A stretch of DNA of 64,000 nt from contig DAMBYU010000001.1 in NCBI GenBank assembly GCA_032051265.1, positions 434,001 to 498,000 of the forward strand, read 5' to 3'. The stretch comes from Dryocola sp032051265 (GTDB lineage Bacteria > Pseudomonadota > Gammaproteobacteria > Enterobacterales > Enterobacteriaceae). Of this stretch, positions 42,380 to 52,470 are shown piece after piece. Below the pieces are notes generated by a model, which was given only the letters and a program-made list of their open reading frames with translations, was not told the origin of the DNA and made no database searches. Positions within the stretch are counted from its first letter, which is position 1. Every line of letters begins with the position of its first letter. The translations under genes and the position numbers were made by a program.

Positions 42380-45300
42380 TTAGCTCAGCACCTCATCTTG
42401 ACGATTTTTGCGGGTAAAACGTAACCGTAGACTCTCAAAGAACAAATAGACAACCGGCGTGGTATACAACGTCAGCAGCTGGCTGACGATCAGGCCGCCA
42501 ACGATGGTTATTCCCAGCGGCTGGCGCAGCTCGGCGCCGTCGCCGCTGGTCAGCACCAGCGGTAGCGCGCCAAACAGGGCGGCAAGCGTGGTCATCATAA
42601 TCGGGCGGAAGCGTAACAGGCAGGCCTGGAAGATGGCATCGACCGGCGACAGGTTGCCGTTACGCTGCGCGTCTATCGCGAAGTCCACCATCATGATGGC
42701 GTTTTTCTTCACGATGCCAATCAATAGCATAATACCTATCAGCGCAATCAGGCTGAAAGGCGCGCCGAACAGCTCCAACGCGAGCAGCGCACCGACGCCT
42801 GCCGAAGGCAGCGTTGAGAGAATGGTCAGCGGGTGAACGTAGCTTTCATACAAAATGCCCAGCACGATGTAGACGGTGGCAATAGCCGCAAGAATCAACA
42901 TCAACTGCGATTTCATCGTATCCTGAAACACCTGTGCTGTGCCCGCATAGCTGCCGCGCACCGTTGAGGGTACGCCAAGCGATGTCATGGTGCGGTCAAT
43001 GGCCTCGCTGGCCTCGCTTAGTGAAACGCCCGTTGGCAGGTTAAAGGAAACCGTCGAAGCCGCCGACAGGCCCTGATGGTTTACCGAAAGCGGCGCGTTC
43101 GCAGGTTGCCATTTCGCGAAATAAGAAAGCGGAATCGGCTTGCCTTCGCTGTTGGTGACGAACATCTGCTCCAGCGCGCTGATGTCCTGGGTATAACGCG
43201 GATCGACTTCCATCACCACTTTGTACTGGTTAAGGGGCTGGTAGATGGTCGAAATCTGCCGCTGCCCGAAGGCGTTATTCAGCAGGCTGTTGGCATCGCT
43301 TACGCTGATACCCAGCCGCGACATGGTTTCACGGTCGTAGATCAGATCCATTTCCGCGCCGTTGTTCTGGCTGTCCGAGTTGACATCGGCAAGCTGCGGC
43401 AGCTTTGCAAACGCCTGACGGATTTTCGGTTCCCATTCGCGCAGGTCGGCAAGGTTATCGGACAGCAGCGTATACTGATAGCTGGCATTGGCAGAACGAC
43501 CGCCGACTCGAATATCCTGTACCGCCATCAGGAACAGGCTGGCGCCCGGCTCTTTTGCCAATGCTTTACGTAACCGGTCGATGACCTGTTGCGCCGTCTC
43601 TTTACGCTCGCTCAGCGGTTTGAGAGAGATAAACATCATCCCGCTATTCACCCGCGACCCGCCGGTAAAACCGGTGACATTATCCACCGCCGGATCTTCG
43701 CGAATAATCTTCATAAAGTCCTGTAACTTGCCGCGCATGGCCTGGAAAGAGATGCTCTGATCGGCCTGAATATTACCCATCAGCCGCCCGGTATCCTGCT
43801 CCGGGAAGAAGGTTTTCGGGATGGCGATATAGAGCCAGACGTTGAGCGCAATTGTGGCTACCAGCACCAGACCTGCCAGTTTCGCGTGGTTCAGCACCCA
43901 CTTAAGCGAACGGCCATAACCTTCCTGCATCGACACCAGCGCGCGGCCGAAACCACGCTTGCGATTAGGCTTATGCTGCGGTTTGTTCTTCAGTAACCAG
44001 CCGCACATCATCGGCGTTAAGGTGAGCGAGACGACCAGCGAAATACCAATAGCCACCGAAAGCGTGACGGCAAATTCCTTAAATAAGCGCCCGGGCAGGC
44101 CGCCCATCAGCAGCAACGGCAGAAAAACGGCGACCAGCGAGAGGCTCATGGAAAGCACCGTGAACCCGACTTCCCTTACGCCCTGAAGCGCCGCCTGAAG
44201 CGGTTTTACGCCCGCTTCAAGATGGCGAGAGATGTTCTCCAGCACCACGATCGCATCGTCCACCACAAAACCGGTGGCGATGGTAAGCGCCATCAGCGAG
44301 AGGTTATTGAGGCTAAATCCGCACAAATACATGGCGATAAAGGTGCCGATCAGGGAGACCGGCACGGCGACGGCCGGGATCAGCGTGGCGCGGCCGGAAC
44401 GCAGGAACAGAAACACCACCAGAATGACCAGCGCGACGGAAATAACCAGCGATTGTTCAACCTCGGCAAGAGAGGCGCGAATCGTCGGCGAGCGGTCCTG
44501 TGCGATCTGCAAATCAATGGAGGCGGGAATAGTGTCCCGCAGCTCCGGAATTTTCGCCCGAATGCGATCGACCGTCTCGATGATGTTCGCTTCCTGCGAT
44601 TTGCGGATCATCAGCAAAATCGCCGGCTTAGCATTAGTCATCCCGGCGTTACGCACGTCCTGTACCGAATCGGTGACGTTGGCCACATCGCGTAGCTGCA
44701 CCGCGCCGCCGTTGTTGTAATGGATAATCAGCGGCTGATATTCCGCTGCGGTTTTCAGCTCATCGTTGGTCTGAAGCTGCCAGCGCCGGGCGTTTCCTTC
44801 CACCGCCCCTTGCGGGCGACGCACATTGGCGTTGTTTATCGCCGTGCGCACCGCGTCCAGCGAAACGCCCTGGTTAAACAGCGCCTGCGGATTGAGATCC
44901 ACGCGCACAGCAGGTAACGAACTGCCGCCCACGTCGACATCGCCCACGCCGTCAATTTGTGCGACGGTTTGCGCCAGCTGCGTGGAGGCAAAATCATAAA
45001 GCTGCCCCTGCGAGAGCGTGTCTGAGGTCAGTGTCAGAATGATGATCGGCGCATCGGACGGGTTGGCTTTGCGATAGGTAGGACGGCTCGGCATCCCGCT
45101 TGGCAACAGGCTTTGCGCCGCGTTGATGGCGGCCTGTACGTCGCGCGCCGCGCCGTTGATATCGCGGTCAAAATTAAATTCCAGGATAATGCGCGTGCTG
45201 CCCAGCGAGCTGGAAGAAGTCATTTCGTTAACGCCTGCGATTCGACCCAGCGCACGCTCCAGCGGGGTTGCTACCGAGGAGGCCATGGTTTCCGGTGAGG

Positions 45301-45460
45301 CCCCCGGCAGCGAAGCGCTGACCATGATCACCGGGAAATCCACCTCCGGCAGCGGGGCTACCGGCAGCAGGCGAAAACCGAGCACGCCGCACAGCGTAAT
45401 GGCAAGGGTCAGCAGGATCGTCGCGACGGGCCTGTAGATGAACAGGGCGAAGAATTTCAC
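42380..45460 (-). CDS. mdtC: RND efflux pump subunit MdtC
   Basis: A 1026-residue RND transporter (E. coli 1025) with 12 membrane helices and two large periplasmic domains. The first helix is RPVATILLTLAITLCGVLGFRLLPVAPLPEVDFP. The helix-4 proton relay reads ATGFVVDDAIVVLENISRHLE with the two aspartates, and the helix-10 Lys is in GIVKKNAIMMVDFAIDA. MdtC forms a heterotrimer with MdtB and exports novobiocin, bile salts and deoxycholate with MdtA and TolC. It overlaps mdtB by 4 bases. Confidence 0.97.
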   Translation of the reverse strand: MKFFALFIYRPVATILLTLAITLCGVLGFRLLPVAPLPEVDFPVIMVSASLPGASPETMASSVATPLERALGRIAGVNEMTSSSSLGSTRIILEFNFDRDINGAARDVQAAINAAQSLLPSGMPSRPTYRKANPSDAPIIILTLTSDTLSQGQLYDFASTQLAQTVAQIDGVGDVDVGGSSLPAVRVDLNPQALFNQGVSLDAVRTAINNANVRRPQGAVEGNARRWQLQTNDELKTAAEYQPLIIHYNNGGAVQLRDVANVTDSVQDVRNAGMTNAKPAILLMIRKSQEANIIETVDRIRAKIPELRDTIPASIDLQIAQDRSPTIRASLAEVEQSLVISVALVILVVFLFLRSGRATLIPAVAVPVSLIGTFIAMYLCGFSLNNLSLMALTIATGFVVDDAIVVLENISRHLEAGVKPLQAALQGVREVGFTVLSMSLSLVAVFLPLLLMGGLPGRLFKEFAVTLSVAIGISLVVSLTLTPMMCGWLLKNKPQHKPNRKRGFGRALVSMQEGYGRSLKWVLNHAKLAGLVLVATIALNVWLYIAIPKTFFPEQDTGRLMGNIQADQSISFQAMRGKLQDFMKIIREDPAVDNVTGFTGGSRVNSGMMFISLKPLSERKETAQQVIDRLRKALAKEPGASLFLMAVQDIRVGGRSANASYQYTLLSDNLADLREWEPKIRQAFAKLPQLADVNSDSQNNGAEMDLIYDRETMSRLGISVSDANSLLNNAFGQRQISTIYQPLNQYKVVMEVDPRYTQDISALEQMFVTNSEGKPIPLSYFAKWQPANAPLSVNHQGLSAASTVSFNLPTGVSLSEASEAIDRTMTSLGVPSTVRGSYAGTAQVFQDTMKSQLMLILAAIATVYIVLGILYESYVHPLTILSTLPSAGVGALLALELFGAPFSLIALIGIMLLIGIVKKNAIMMVDFAIDAQRNGNLSPVDAIFQACLLRFRPIMMTTLAALFGALPLVLTSGDGAELRQPLGITIVGGLIVSQLLTLYTTPVVYLFFESLRLRFTRKNRQDEVLS

Positions 45461-48400
45461 TGAGCTTCTTCCTCACGCTTGCCAAATCGCTGGAGGGTGT
45501 AGTGCGACAGACGGTCGAACAGCAGGTAGATAACCGGCGTGGTAAACAGCGTTAACACCTGGCTGACCAGCAGTCCGCCGACCATACCAATCCCCAGCGG
45601 GCGACGCAGCTCGGCGCCAACGCCGGTAGAGAGCATCAGCGGCAGGGCGCCAAGCAGAGCGGCAAGCGTAGTCATCAGAATCGGCCGGAAACGCAGCAGA
45701 CAAGCCTGATAAATAGCTTCATACGGCGCCATGCCCTGTTCGCGCTCCGCCGCCAGGGCGAAGTCGATCATCATGATGGCGTTTTTCTTCACGATACCGA
45801 TGAGCAGGATGATGCCGATAATCGCAATCACATCCAGCTCCGCCCCGGCCAGCATCAGCGCAAGCAACGCCCCGACGCCTGCGGTGGGCAGCGTCGACAG
45901 GATCGTGACGGGATGAATAAAGCTCTCATACAGCACGCCCAGCACGATGTACATCGCCACCACAGAGGCGACAATCAGCCAGATGGTGCTGCCCAGCGCC
46001 GCCTGGAAGGCGAGGGTGCTACCCTGGAACTGGGTGGTGATATCCGCCGGGAACGAAAGATCTTTTTCCGCATCGGTAATCGCCTGTACCGCTTCGCCTA
46101 ACGAATAGTTATCCGGAACGTTAAAGGAAATCGTCGTCGACGGGAATTGATCGAGATGGTTTATCGAAAGTGGCGCAAAACGCTGCTCGACTTTGGCGAT
46201 AGCGCTGAGCGGCACGGTGCCGCCTGAGGTCGCGGTCAGGCGAATATTATCCAGCGCGCTCAGGCCCGGCGTGGTGCTGGTGTCGTGCTCAAGCACCACG
46301 CGATACTGATTTGCCTGGGTGTAAATAGTGGAAATCAGGCGCTGGCCGAAAGCGTTATATAGCGCGTTGTCGACATCGGACATAGAAATACCCAGACGGC
46401 TGGCGCTGGCGCGGTCGACGTTCACATAAGCCACCAGTCCCCGGTCCTGCCAGTCGCTGCTGACGTCTGAAAGCTGCGGCAGCGTTTGCAGTTTATTCAT
46501 CAACTGCGGTACACGGGTGCCTAACGCATCCAGCGAGGTGGCCTGGAGCGTGAACTGGTACTGCGTGCGGCTGACCGTAGTATCAATGGTGAGATCCTGA
46601 ATCGGCTGCAGGTAAAGCTGTACGCCAGGGACCTTTGCCACACTGGTTTGCAGGCGTTCGATCACGGCTTTGATACGGTCAGCGCGATCGGCAAGCGGTT
46701 TAAGATTGATTTGCAAACGAGCGCTGTTCAGCGAAGGGTTCGTGCCGTCGACGCCGACAAACGACGTCAGGCTTTCCACCGCCGGATCTTTCATTATCAC
46801 CTCGGCAACCTGCTGCTGACGCTGGGACATACTGCTAAAAGAGACGGATTGCGGAGCCTGAAGCGTACCCTGAATAACGCCGTTGTCCTGAATCGGGAAG
46901 AAGCCTTTCGGAATAAATATCCACAGCACAACGGTCAGCGCAAGCGTGCCAAAAACCACGCCAAGCGTGAGCCACGGATGATTCAGCACTTTCGTTAACA
47001 TGCGGCCATAGGCGGCAATGACGCGTTCGAAAAAGCGCTCGCTTGCGCGAGAAAAGCGGTTCTGTTTACGCAGCGATTCATGGCTTAACATGCGCGCGCA
47101 CATCATCGGCGTGAGCGTGAGCGAGACGACGGCAGAAATTAAAATGGCCACGGCAAGCGTCACGGCAAACTCGCGGAACAGGCGACCAACTATATCTCCC
47201 ATAAACAAAAGTGGGATAAGAACCGCGATAAGGGAGAAGGTCAGCGAGATAATTGTAAAGCCGATTTCACCCGCGCCTTTGAGCGCTGCGGCCAGCGGTT
47301 TTTCACCTTTTTCGATATAGCGCGAGATATTCTCGATAACCACAATCGCGTCGTCCACCACAAAGCCGGTGGCGATGGTGAGCGCCATCAGCGTCAGGTT
47401 GTTAATCGAGAAATCGAGGAAAACCATCACCGCAAAGGTGCCGACCAGCGACAGCGGCACCGCCACGGCCGGGATAATTGTCGCAGGCACGTTGCGCAGG
47501 AATACGTAGATAATCATTATTACCAGCGCGATGGCGAGCATCAGCTCATGCTGCGTATCCGTTACGGAAGCGCTGATGTTAGTCGTGCGGTCGCTCAGCA
47601 GCTTTACCTCGACCGATTTCGGCAGGCTCTGGGTGAGCGTTGGCAGCATCTGGCGAATGCTGTCGGCGGTATCGATGATGTTCGCGCCGGGCTGGCGCTG
47701 CACGTTCATCACAATCGCCTGTTGTTTATTGGCCCATGCGCCAAGCCAGCTATTTTCGGCACCCTGTTCCACGGTCGCCACATCGCCAAGGCGAACCGCC
47801 GCACCGTTCTGGTAAGCAATAATCAGATTGCGATACTCTTGCGCAGACTGCATCTGGTCGTTGGCGGAGAGCGTTACGGCGCGCTCCGGGCCATCGAGAC
47901 TGCCTTTTGCGGAGTTAACGTTCGCGCTGGTAATCGCGGTACGTACGGTTTCGCTGGTTAAGCCCAGTGAGGCAAGGGCAGGGGCGTTCAGCTTCACGCG
48001 TACCGCAGGACGCTGTCCGCCGGAAAGGGTAACCAGGCCGACGCCGGAAACCTGAGAAATTTTCTGCGCCACACGTGTTTCCACCATGTCTTCAACCTGG
48101 GTCATCGGCATGGCGGTGGAGGTGACGGCGAGCGTCATGATTGGCGGATCTGCCGGATTCACTTTGCTATAGACCGGCGGGTTTGGCAGGTCAGAAGGCA
48201 GAAGGTTTGTGGCGGCGTTGATTGCGGCCTGTACCTCCTGCTCGGCCACATCCAGCGGCAAAGTGAGCTGGAACTGGAGCGTGACTACAGACGCGCCGCC
48301 CGCGCTTTGCGAAGACATCTGTTTTAAGCCGGACATCTGCCCAAACTGACGTTCCAGCGGAGCGGTAACCGCGGAGGTGACAACGTCCGGACTGGCGCCC

Positions 48401-48582
48401 GGATAGAGGGTGATAACCTGAATGGTTGGATAATCCACTTCCGGCAGCGCGGAAACCGGCAGGAAGCGATAGCCGATAATCCCCGCCAGCAGGATAGCCA
48501 GCATAAGCAGCGTGGTAGCCACCGGGCGCAGAATAAACAGGCGCGATGGCCCACCCGTTGCGCTGGGAGGTAAGACCTGCAT
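45457..48582 (-). CDS. mdtB: RND efflux pump subunit MdtB
   Basis: A 1041-residue RND transporter (E. coli 1040), paralogous to MdtC. It begins MQVLPPSATGGPSRLFILRPVATT and has the same helix-4 motif (ATGFVVDDAIVVIENISRYIE) and helix-10 motif (GIVKKNAIMMIDFALAAERE). In E. coli two MdtB and one MdtC make the active trimer, with MdtB taking the proton-transport role. Its start overlaps the mdtA stop by one base (TGATG) and its end overlaps mdtC. Confidence 0.97.
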   Translation of the reverse strand: MQVLPPSATGGPSRLFILRPVATTLLMLAILLAGIIGYRFLPVSALPEVDYPTIQVITLYPGASPDVVTSAVTAPLERQFGQMSGLKQMSSQSAGGASVVTLQFQLTLPLDVAEQEVQAAINAATNLLPSDLPNPPVYSKVNPADPPIMTLAVTSTAMPMTQVEDMVETRVAQKISQVSGVGLVTLSGGQRPAVRVKLNAPALASLGLTSETVRTAITSANVNSAKGSLDGPERAVTLSANDQMQSAQEYRNLIIAYQNGAAVRLGDVATVEQGAENSWLGAWANKQQAIVMNVQRQPGANIIDTADSIRQMLPTLTQSLPKSVEVKLLSDRTTNISASVTDTQHELMLAIALVIMIIYVFLRNVPATIIPAVAVPLSLVGTFAVMVFLDFSINNLTLMALTIATGFVVDDAIVVIENISRYIEKGEKPLAAALKGAGEIGFTIISLTFSLIAVLIPLLFMGDIVGRLFREFAVTLAVAILISAVVSLTLTPMMCARMLSHESLRKQNRFSRASERFFERVIAAYGRMLTKVLNHPWLTLGVVFGTLALTVVLWIFIPKGFFPIQDNGVIQGTLQAPQSVSFSSMSQRQQQVAEVIMKDPAVESLTSFVGVDGTNPSLNSARLQINLKPLADRADRIKAVIERLQTSVAKVPGVQLYLQPIQDLTIDTTVSRTQYQFTLQATSLDALGTRVPQLMNKLQTLPQLSDVSSDWQDRGLVAYVNVDRASASRLGISMSDVDNALYNAFGQRLISTIYTQANQYRVVLEHDTSTTPGLSALDNIRLTATSGGTVPLSAIAKVEQRFAPLSINHLDQFPSTTISFNVPDNYSLGEAVQAITDAEKDLSFPADITTQFQGSTLAFQAALGSTIWLIVASVVAMYIVLGVLYESFIHPVTILSTLPTAGVGALLALMLAGAELDVIAIIGIILLIGIVKKNAIMMIDFALAAEREQGMAPYEAIYQACLLRFRPILMTTLAALLGALPLMLSTGVGAELRRPLGIGMVGGLLVSQVLTLFTTPVIYLLFDRLSHYTLQRFGKREEEAQ

Positions 48583-49826
48583 CAGGATTGTGCTCCGTTA
48601 CGTTTGTGCGCAGGCTTCTCGTCCGCTTTGCTACCCAGCATGCTGGCGGTTTGCGCTTCGACCACTTCCACTTTTGCGCCTTCGGTCAGACGGTCAATAC
48701 CGTCAGTGACGACGCGATCGCCAGCAGAGAGTCCGGCGGAAATCACCACTTTCTGACTATCCTGAATACCAGTAATGACCAGATGTTTGCTGACTTTGTT
48801 ATCGGCGTTCAGCACCCAGACAAAGTTACCTTCGTTGCCCATTTGCAGCGCGCTCGTCGGGATAACGACCGCGTTTTGCTGGGTATCGACCAGCATGCGG
48901 GCGTTAACAAACTGATTCGGGAACAGGGTGTCATCTTCGTTATTAAAACGGGCTTTAAGTTTGATGGTGCCGGTGGTGGCGTCAATCTGGTTATCTAAGC
49001 TCAGCAGGTTGCCGACGCTGAGCTTCTGCTTGTTGGTGCGATCCCATGCTTCAACGCGTAAAGGGCTACCCGCTTTTTGCGCTTTAACGACGGTGGCGAT
49101 GTCGCTTTCCGGCAGCGTGAAAACCAGGTCAATAGGATGCGTTTGGGTCAGTACCACAATGCCTGTAGTATCCCCGCTGGAGATCTGGTTGCCGACATCG
49201 ACCTGCTTCAGGCCGACACGTCCGTCAACCGGCGCGGTAATGCGGCTCCAGTCGAGCTGTAGCTGAGCGCTGGCAACGGAGGCTTCATCCGCTTTTAACG
49301 TACCTGCGGATTCACTTACCAATGCCTGCTGCGCGTCCAGCTCCTGACGGGAAACGAGGTTGGTTTTCACCAGTTGCTGATAGCGGGCCAGATCGCGCTG
49401 CGCATTGGCAAGCGTTGCCCGATCTTTTGCCAGCTGCCCCTGCGCCTGTGCCAGCGCGACTTTGAACTGGCTTGGATCGATCTCAGCCAGCAAATCGCCG
49501 GCTTTGACCTGCTGCCCTTCCTGGAAATGAATCGCCAGCAGTTGCCCATCCACGCGGCTTCGTACGGTAACGGTATTCGCCGCAGTAATAGTGCCAAGGC
49601 CGGTGAGATAACGTGGTACGGATTCGCTGGTCGCCGTGGCTGCCTGAACGGGAGCAAGTGCGCCGCCACGCATGCCGTGACGCCCGCCGCCGGAACCCTG
49701 CTGCTGGGCGGATTTCTGCGCCTCAGTTCCGCTTGTGGCGCCGCTGCGCCAGAAATAAACGGCCGCGACGGCAACAATAATAATCCCCGCAATTAACAGC
49801 CAACGGATGTTGTGCGCACCTTTCAT
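48582..49826 (-). CDS. mdtA: RND efflux periplasmic adaptor MdtA
   Basis: A 414-residue membrane fusion protein (E. coli 415) that links MdtBC to TolC. An N-terminal anchor helix (RWLLIAGIIIVAVAAVYFW) is followed by a Gly/Gln-rich linker, the lipoyl half-motifs VTVRSRVDGQLLAIHFQEGQQVKAGDLLAEIDP, an alpha hairpin (LAKDRATLANAQRDLARYQQLVKTNLVSRQELDAQQ) and the beta-barrel domain. It is the first gene of mdtABCD-baeSR. BaeR should bind upstream, but I could not find a clear copy of the BaeR box. Confidence 0.96.
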   Translation of the reverse strand: MKGAHNIRWLLIAGIIIVAVAAVYFWRSGATSGTEAQKSAQQQGSGGGRHGMRGGALAPVQAATATSESVPRYLTGLGTITAANTVTVRSRVDGQLLAIHFQEGQQVKAGDLLAEIDPSQFKVALAQAQGQLAKDRATLANAQRDLARYQQLVKTNLVSRQELDAQQALVSESAGTLKADEASVASAQLQLDWSRITAPVDGRVGLKQVDVGNQISSGDTTGIVVLTQTHPIDLVFTLPESDIATVVKAQKAGSPLRVEAWDRTNKQKLSVGNLLSLDNQIDATTGTIKLKARFNNEDDTLFPNQFVNARMLVDTQQNAVVIPTSALQMGNEGNFVWVLNADNKVSKHLVITGIQDSQKVVISAGLSAGDRVVTDGIDRLTEGAKVEVVEAQTASMLGSKADEKPAHKRNGAQS

Positions 49827-49955
49827 AGTTATACGTCTTCTCTTCCTGAAACGATTAGCTTAATGATACTAGTGTAGAGAGCCCCGGGCGCTGAAAAATG
49901 AAGGAAATATGAAGTACTGTATGGATAAATCCGATTGCGTGGTTTTCTTCGGCAC

Positions 49956-50066
49956 GTCTCGCAGCCTGCGATTGCTGCTAATGAACAGCGTGGCAACGAT
50001 TTGAAGGTCACCATGCTCAAGCGTTATGTAGAAGCGCTGGGCGGCAAGCTTTCTTTGCTGGTATAG
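49956..50066 (+). pseudogene. Remnant of an XRE-family (HigA-like) regulator
   Basis: The frame 49956-50066 encodes VSQPAIAANEQRGNDLKV followed by TMLKRYVEALGGKLSLLV and a TAG stop. That is the end of an XRE helix-turn-helix domain of the antitoxin type (SQPAI, a degraded RG-xDLKVxTLxxYVEALGGKL). The first half of the domain and any start codon are missing, and the frame upstream has stops. E. coli carries pphC-yegL genes between yegD and mdtA; here only this fragment remains. Probably a decayed toxin-antitoxin or regulator gene. Confidence 0.7.
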
Positions 50067-50119
50067 CTCCCCGAAGGGAGCAAGGACTTCCAGATTTAAG
50101 CTAAGCCACGGCTTACCGC

Positions 50120-51478
50120 TTAGTTCCGAAACACTACTTCGGCCCAGCGGGCAAGGCCTGCGGTCACCGAGCCGAAATCATCGCCTCCGGCAAGCTCAAT
50201 GCCCGGTAACTGCTGCGCCAGAGCATGTTTGATCATAGGCGAACGGGCGCTGCCGCCGGTGAGATAAATCACGTCCGGCTTCACGTCGCTGGTTTCCAGC
50301 GCCAGCGTAACCTGCTCCAGAATGCGCTGTAGCGGCTGGCTGATAGCGCTTGAAAGCTCTGCCTGGCTAATGTCGCAGCCCAGCTCTTTGGCGATAAACG
50401 GCAGCATCGTGGCAACCTGTTTGCTGTCGGAAAGGGCTATTTTGCTCTCTTCCGCCGCCCGCACCAGGCGATAGCTCAGGCGCTGACGCCATACCTTTTG
50501 CAGGTACGCCACCTTATCCGATTCGCGCGCGTCGCGTACCAGTTCGCCCAGCATTCTTCCGTTGGCGGTGCTGTAAAATTCGTTCTGTGCCGGAACATCG
50601 TTAATGGCAACGGCGTTCCACCATGGCAATACGGGAAGGGCAATCCCTTTTTCCGTTTGTCCGCCCATGCCAAGAAGCGGCGAAAGCTGTTTGAATGCCA
50701 GCATAATGTCGAGATCGTTTCCGCCAACGCGGCAGCCGCTGTGGCCGAGCAAACTCTGTTCCCGATCGCGGCGCGTATGCCATTGCGGACCCATAAGCAG
50801 AACAGAGCAGTCCGTAGTACCGCCGCCGATATCAACGACCAGGACCTGTTTCTCTTCGCTAAGCGAAGCTTCAAAATCAAGCCCTGCGGCAACGGGTTCA
50901 AACTGGAATACCACTTCCTGGAACCCGGCGCGAAGTGCCGCTCGTTCAAGAATGCCCTGCGCCTGCCGGTTGGCCTCTTCGCCGCCCAGGCCCTGGAAGT
51001 TAACCGGACGGCCAATCACGGCCTGGTTAATCGGCTCTGCGACCTGAGTTTGCGCCTGGTGGCGAATATGTACCATCATGGCGCAGACCAGATCTTCGAA
51101 TAACGCGACCTGCTGTGGTTTCAGCCCGCTGGCACCGAGAAATGATTTCGGCGACTTTACGAAGTAAACCTCTTCTGGATCTTCCATATACTGCCGCAGT
51201 GAACTCAGGCCAAACTGCACGCTGCCTGGCCGGACGTCGATATCTTCTTCGCGGTTAAATGACACGGCGCGACGCAGCAGCGCCTGGGTTTCATCGCCGC
51301 TCGCCGGAATCTGATGGTGGCGATAAAGCCATTCGCTGACCGCCTCGCGCGTGGGCGCGCACAGCATAGAGGGAAGCAGGGAAGAACCATTTTCCATTTC
51401 CAGCAGCTGAGGCGCACCATCGCGCATCACCGCAACTGAACAGTTTGCCGTACCATAATCAAAGCCGATAAATTGCAT
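50120..51478 (-). CDS. yegD: Hsp70-like chaperone-family ATPase YegD
   Basis: A 452-residue protein of the Hsp70/actin ATPase fold, matching E. coli YegD (450). Phosphate loop 1 is FDYGTANCSVAV at the N-terminus, phosphate loop 2 is LVVDIGGGTTDCSVLL near residue 212, and the adenosine motif is IYLTGGSARSPMIKHAL. There is no C-terminal substrate-binding domain, so it is a stand-alone ATPase; its client is unknown. It diverges from alkA. Confidence 0.94.
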   Translation of the reverse strand: MQFIGFDYGTANCSVAVMRDGAPQLLEMENGSSLLPSMLCAPTREAVSEWLYRHHQIPASGDETQALLRRAVSFNREEDIDVRPGSVQFGLSSLRQYMEDPEEVYFVKSPKSFLGASGLKPQQVALFEDLVCAMMVHIRHQAQTQVAEPINQAVIGRPVNFQGLGGEEANRQAQGILERAALRAGFQEVVFQFEPVAAGLDFEASLSEEKQVLVVDIGGGTTDCSVLLMGPQWHTRRDREQSLLGHSGCRVGGNDLDIMLAFKQLSPLLGMGGQTEKGIALPVLPWWNAVAINDVPAQNEFYSTANGRMLGELVRDARESDKVAYLQKVWRQRLSYRLVRAAEESKIALSDSKQVATMLPFIAKELGCDISQAELSSAISQPLQRILEQVTLALETSDVKPDVIYLTGGSARSPMIKHALAQQLPGIELAGGDDFGSVTAGLARWAEVVFRN

Positions 51479-51546
51479 AATATCCCCATGCCGGTGAGAA
51501 GGGGGGCGACTTTAGCGGAATGCGTCGCCGTGGGCAACCGAATATC

Positions 51547-51578
51547 AAAGCAAGGCAGCATCTGGCGTTTGCTATTAT
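51547..51578 (+). promoter_or_regulatory. Possible Ada-controlled alkA promoter
   Basis: AAAGCAA at 51547-51553 resembles the Ada box of adaptive-response genes, and TATTAT at 51573-51578 could be the -10 element. Their 19-base gap puts the box near the -35 position, as in E. coli alkA. Confidence 0.4.
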
Positions 51579-51609
51579 GCTAACGCCATAAATGACACGG
51601 GAACAGGCT

Positions 51610-52470
51610 ATGTTTGAACTTGGTTACCATCCGCCTTATGACTGGGAGTGGATGTTCGGTTTCCTGGCCGCACGTGCGGTTTCCGGCATTGAAACCGTTA
51701 CGCCGACGCGCTATTGCCGCAGCTTTGCGCTGGGCCAACATCAGGGGTTAGTCACGTTCGAACCGGATGAAAAGCGCCACATGCTGAAAATAACGTTATC
51801 CGCTGGATTGCTGCCGGTGGCGGAAGAGGTGCTGGTGAGAATAGGGCAATTGCTCGATCTGGATCGCAAGCCTCAGCCGATGCTGGAAAGCCTTGGTGAA
51901 CTGGCTCAGGCGCGGCCCGGGCTGCGCTTGCCGGGCTGTATGGACGCTTTTGAACAGGCGATTCGGGCCATTCTGGGGCAGTTGGTGAGCGTGGCGATGG
52001 CGGCGAAACTTACCGGAAAAGTGGCGCAGACCTTTGGGGAGCCGCTTGCTGGGTTTGCGCACTGGCACCTTTTTCCCAAAGCCTCCAGGCTTGCAGCGCT
52101 GACGCCGGAGCAGCTAAAGCCGTTAGGGATGCCGTTAAAACGCGCAGCGTCGATTATCAACCTGGCACGGCTGGTAGAGGCTGGAGAGTTTCCGCTGACG
52201 GCCCCGGCGGATATTGAGCTGGGAGTGAAGCAACTGATGATTCTGCCGGGGATTGGGCGCTGGACGGCAAACTATTTTGCGTTACGCGGCTGGCAGGCAA
52301 GCGATGTGTTTTTACCTGACGATTACCTCATTAAACAGCGTTTTCCTGGCATGACCCCCGCCCGGATCCGCCGCTACGCGGAGCGCTGGCAGCCCTGGCG
52401 CTCTTATGCGCTGCTGCATATCTGGTACAGCGACGGCTGGCTGCCGCTCAGTTCAGACCCCATCAGTTAA
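51610..52470 (+). CDS. alkA: DNA-3-methyladenine glycosylase II AlkA
   Basis: AlkA removes alkylated bases such as 3-methyladenine and starts base-excision repair. From the start at 51610 (MFELGYHPPYDW, aligned to E. coli MYTLNWQPPYDW) it has 286 residues. The helix-hairpin-helix is LPGIGRWTANYFALRGWQASDVFLPDDYLIKQ, with the catalytic aspartate D238. The C-terminus RRYAERWQPWRSYALLHIWYS is highly conserved. An in-frame ATG at 51592 would add six residues. The last 8 bases overlap dgcE on the other strand. Confidence 0.95.
   Translation: MFELGYHPPYDWEWMFGFLAARAVSGIETVTPTRYCRSFALGQHQGLVTFEPDEKRHMLKITLSAGLLPVAEEVLVRIGQLLDLDRKPQPMLESLGELAQARPGLRLPGCMDAFEQAIRAILGQLVSVAMAAKLTGKVAQTFGEPLAGFAHWHLFPKASRLAALTPEQLKPLGMPLKRAASIINLARLVEAGEFPLTAPADIELGVKQLMILPGIGRWTANYFALRGWQASDVFLPDDYLIKQRFPGMTPARIRRYAERWQPWRSYALLHIWYSDGWLPLSSDPIS

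Noticed and set aside
49827..49955. BaeR box upstream of mdtA
   Set aside because: BaeR control is expected from the family, but I could not find a convincing match to the remembered consensus by eye.
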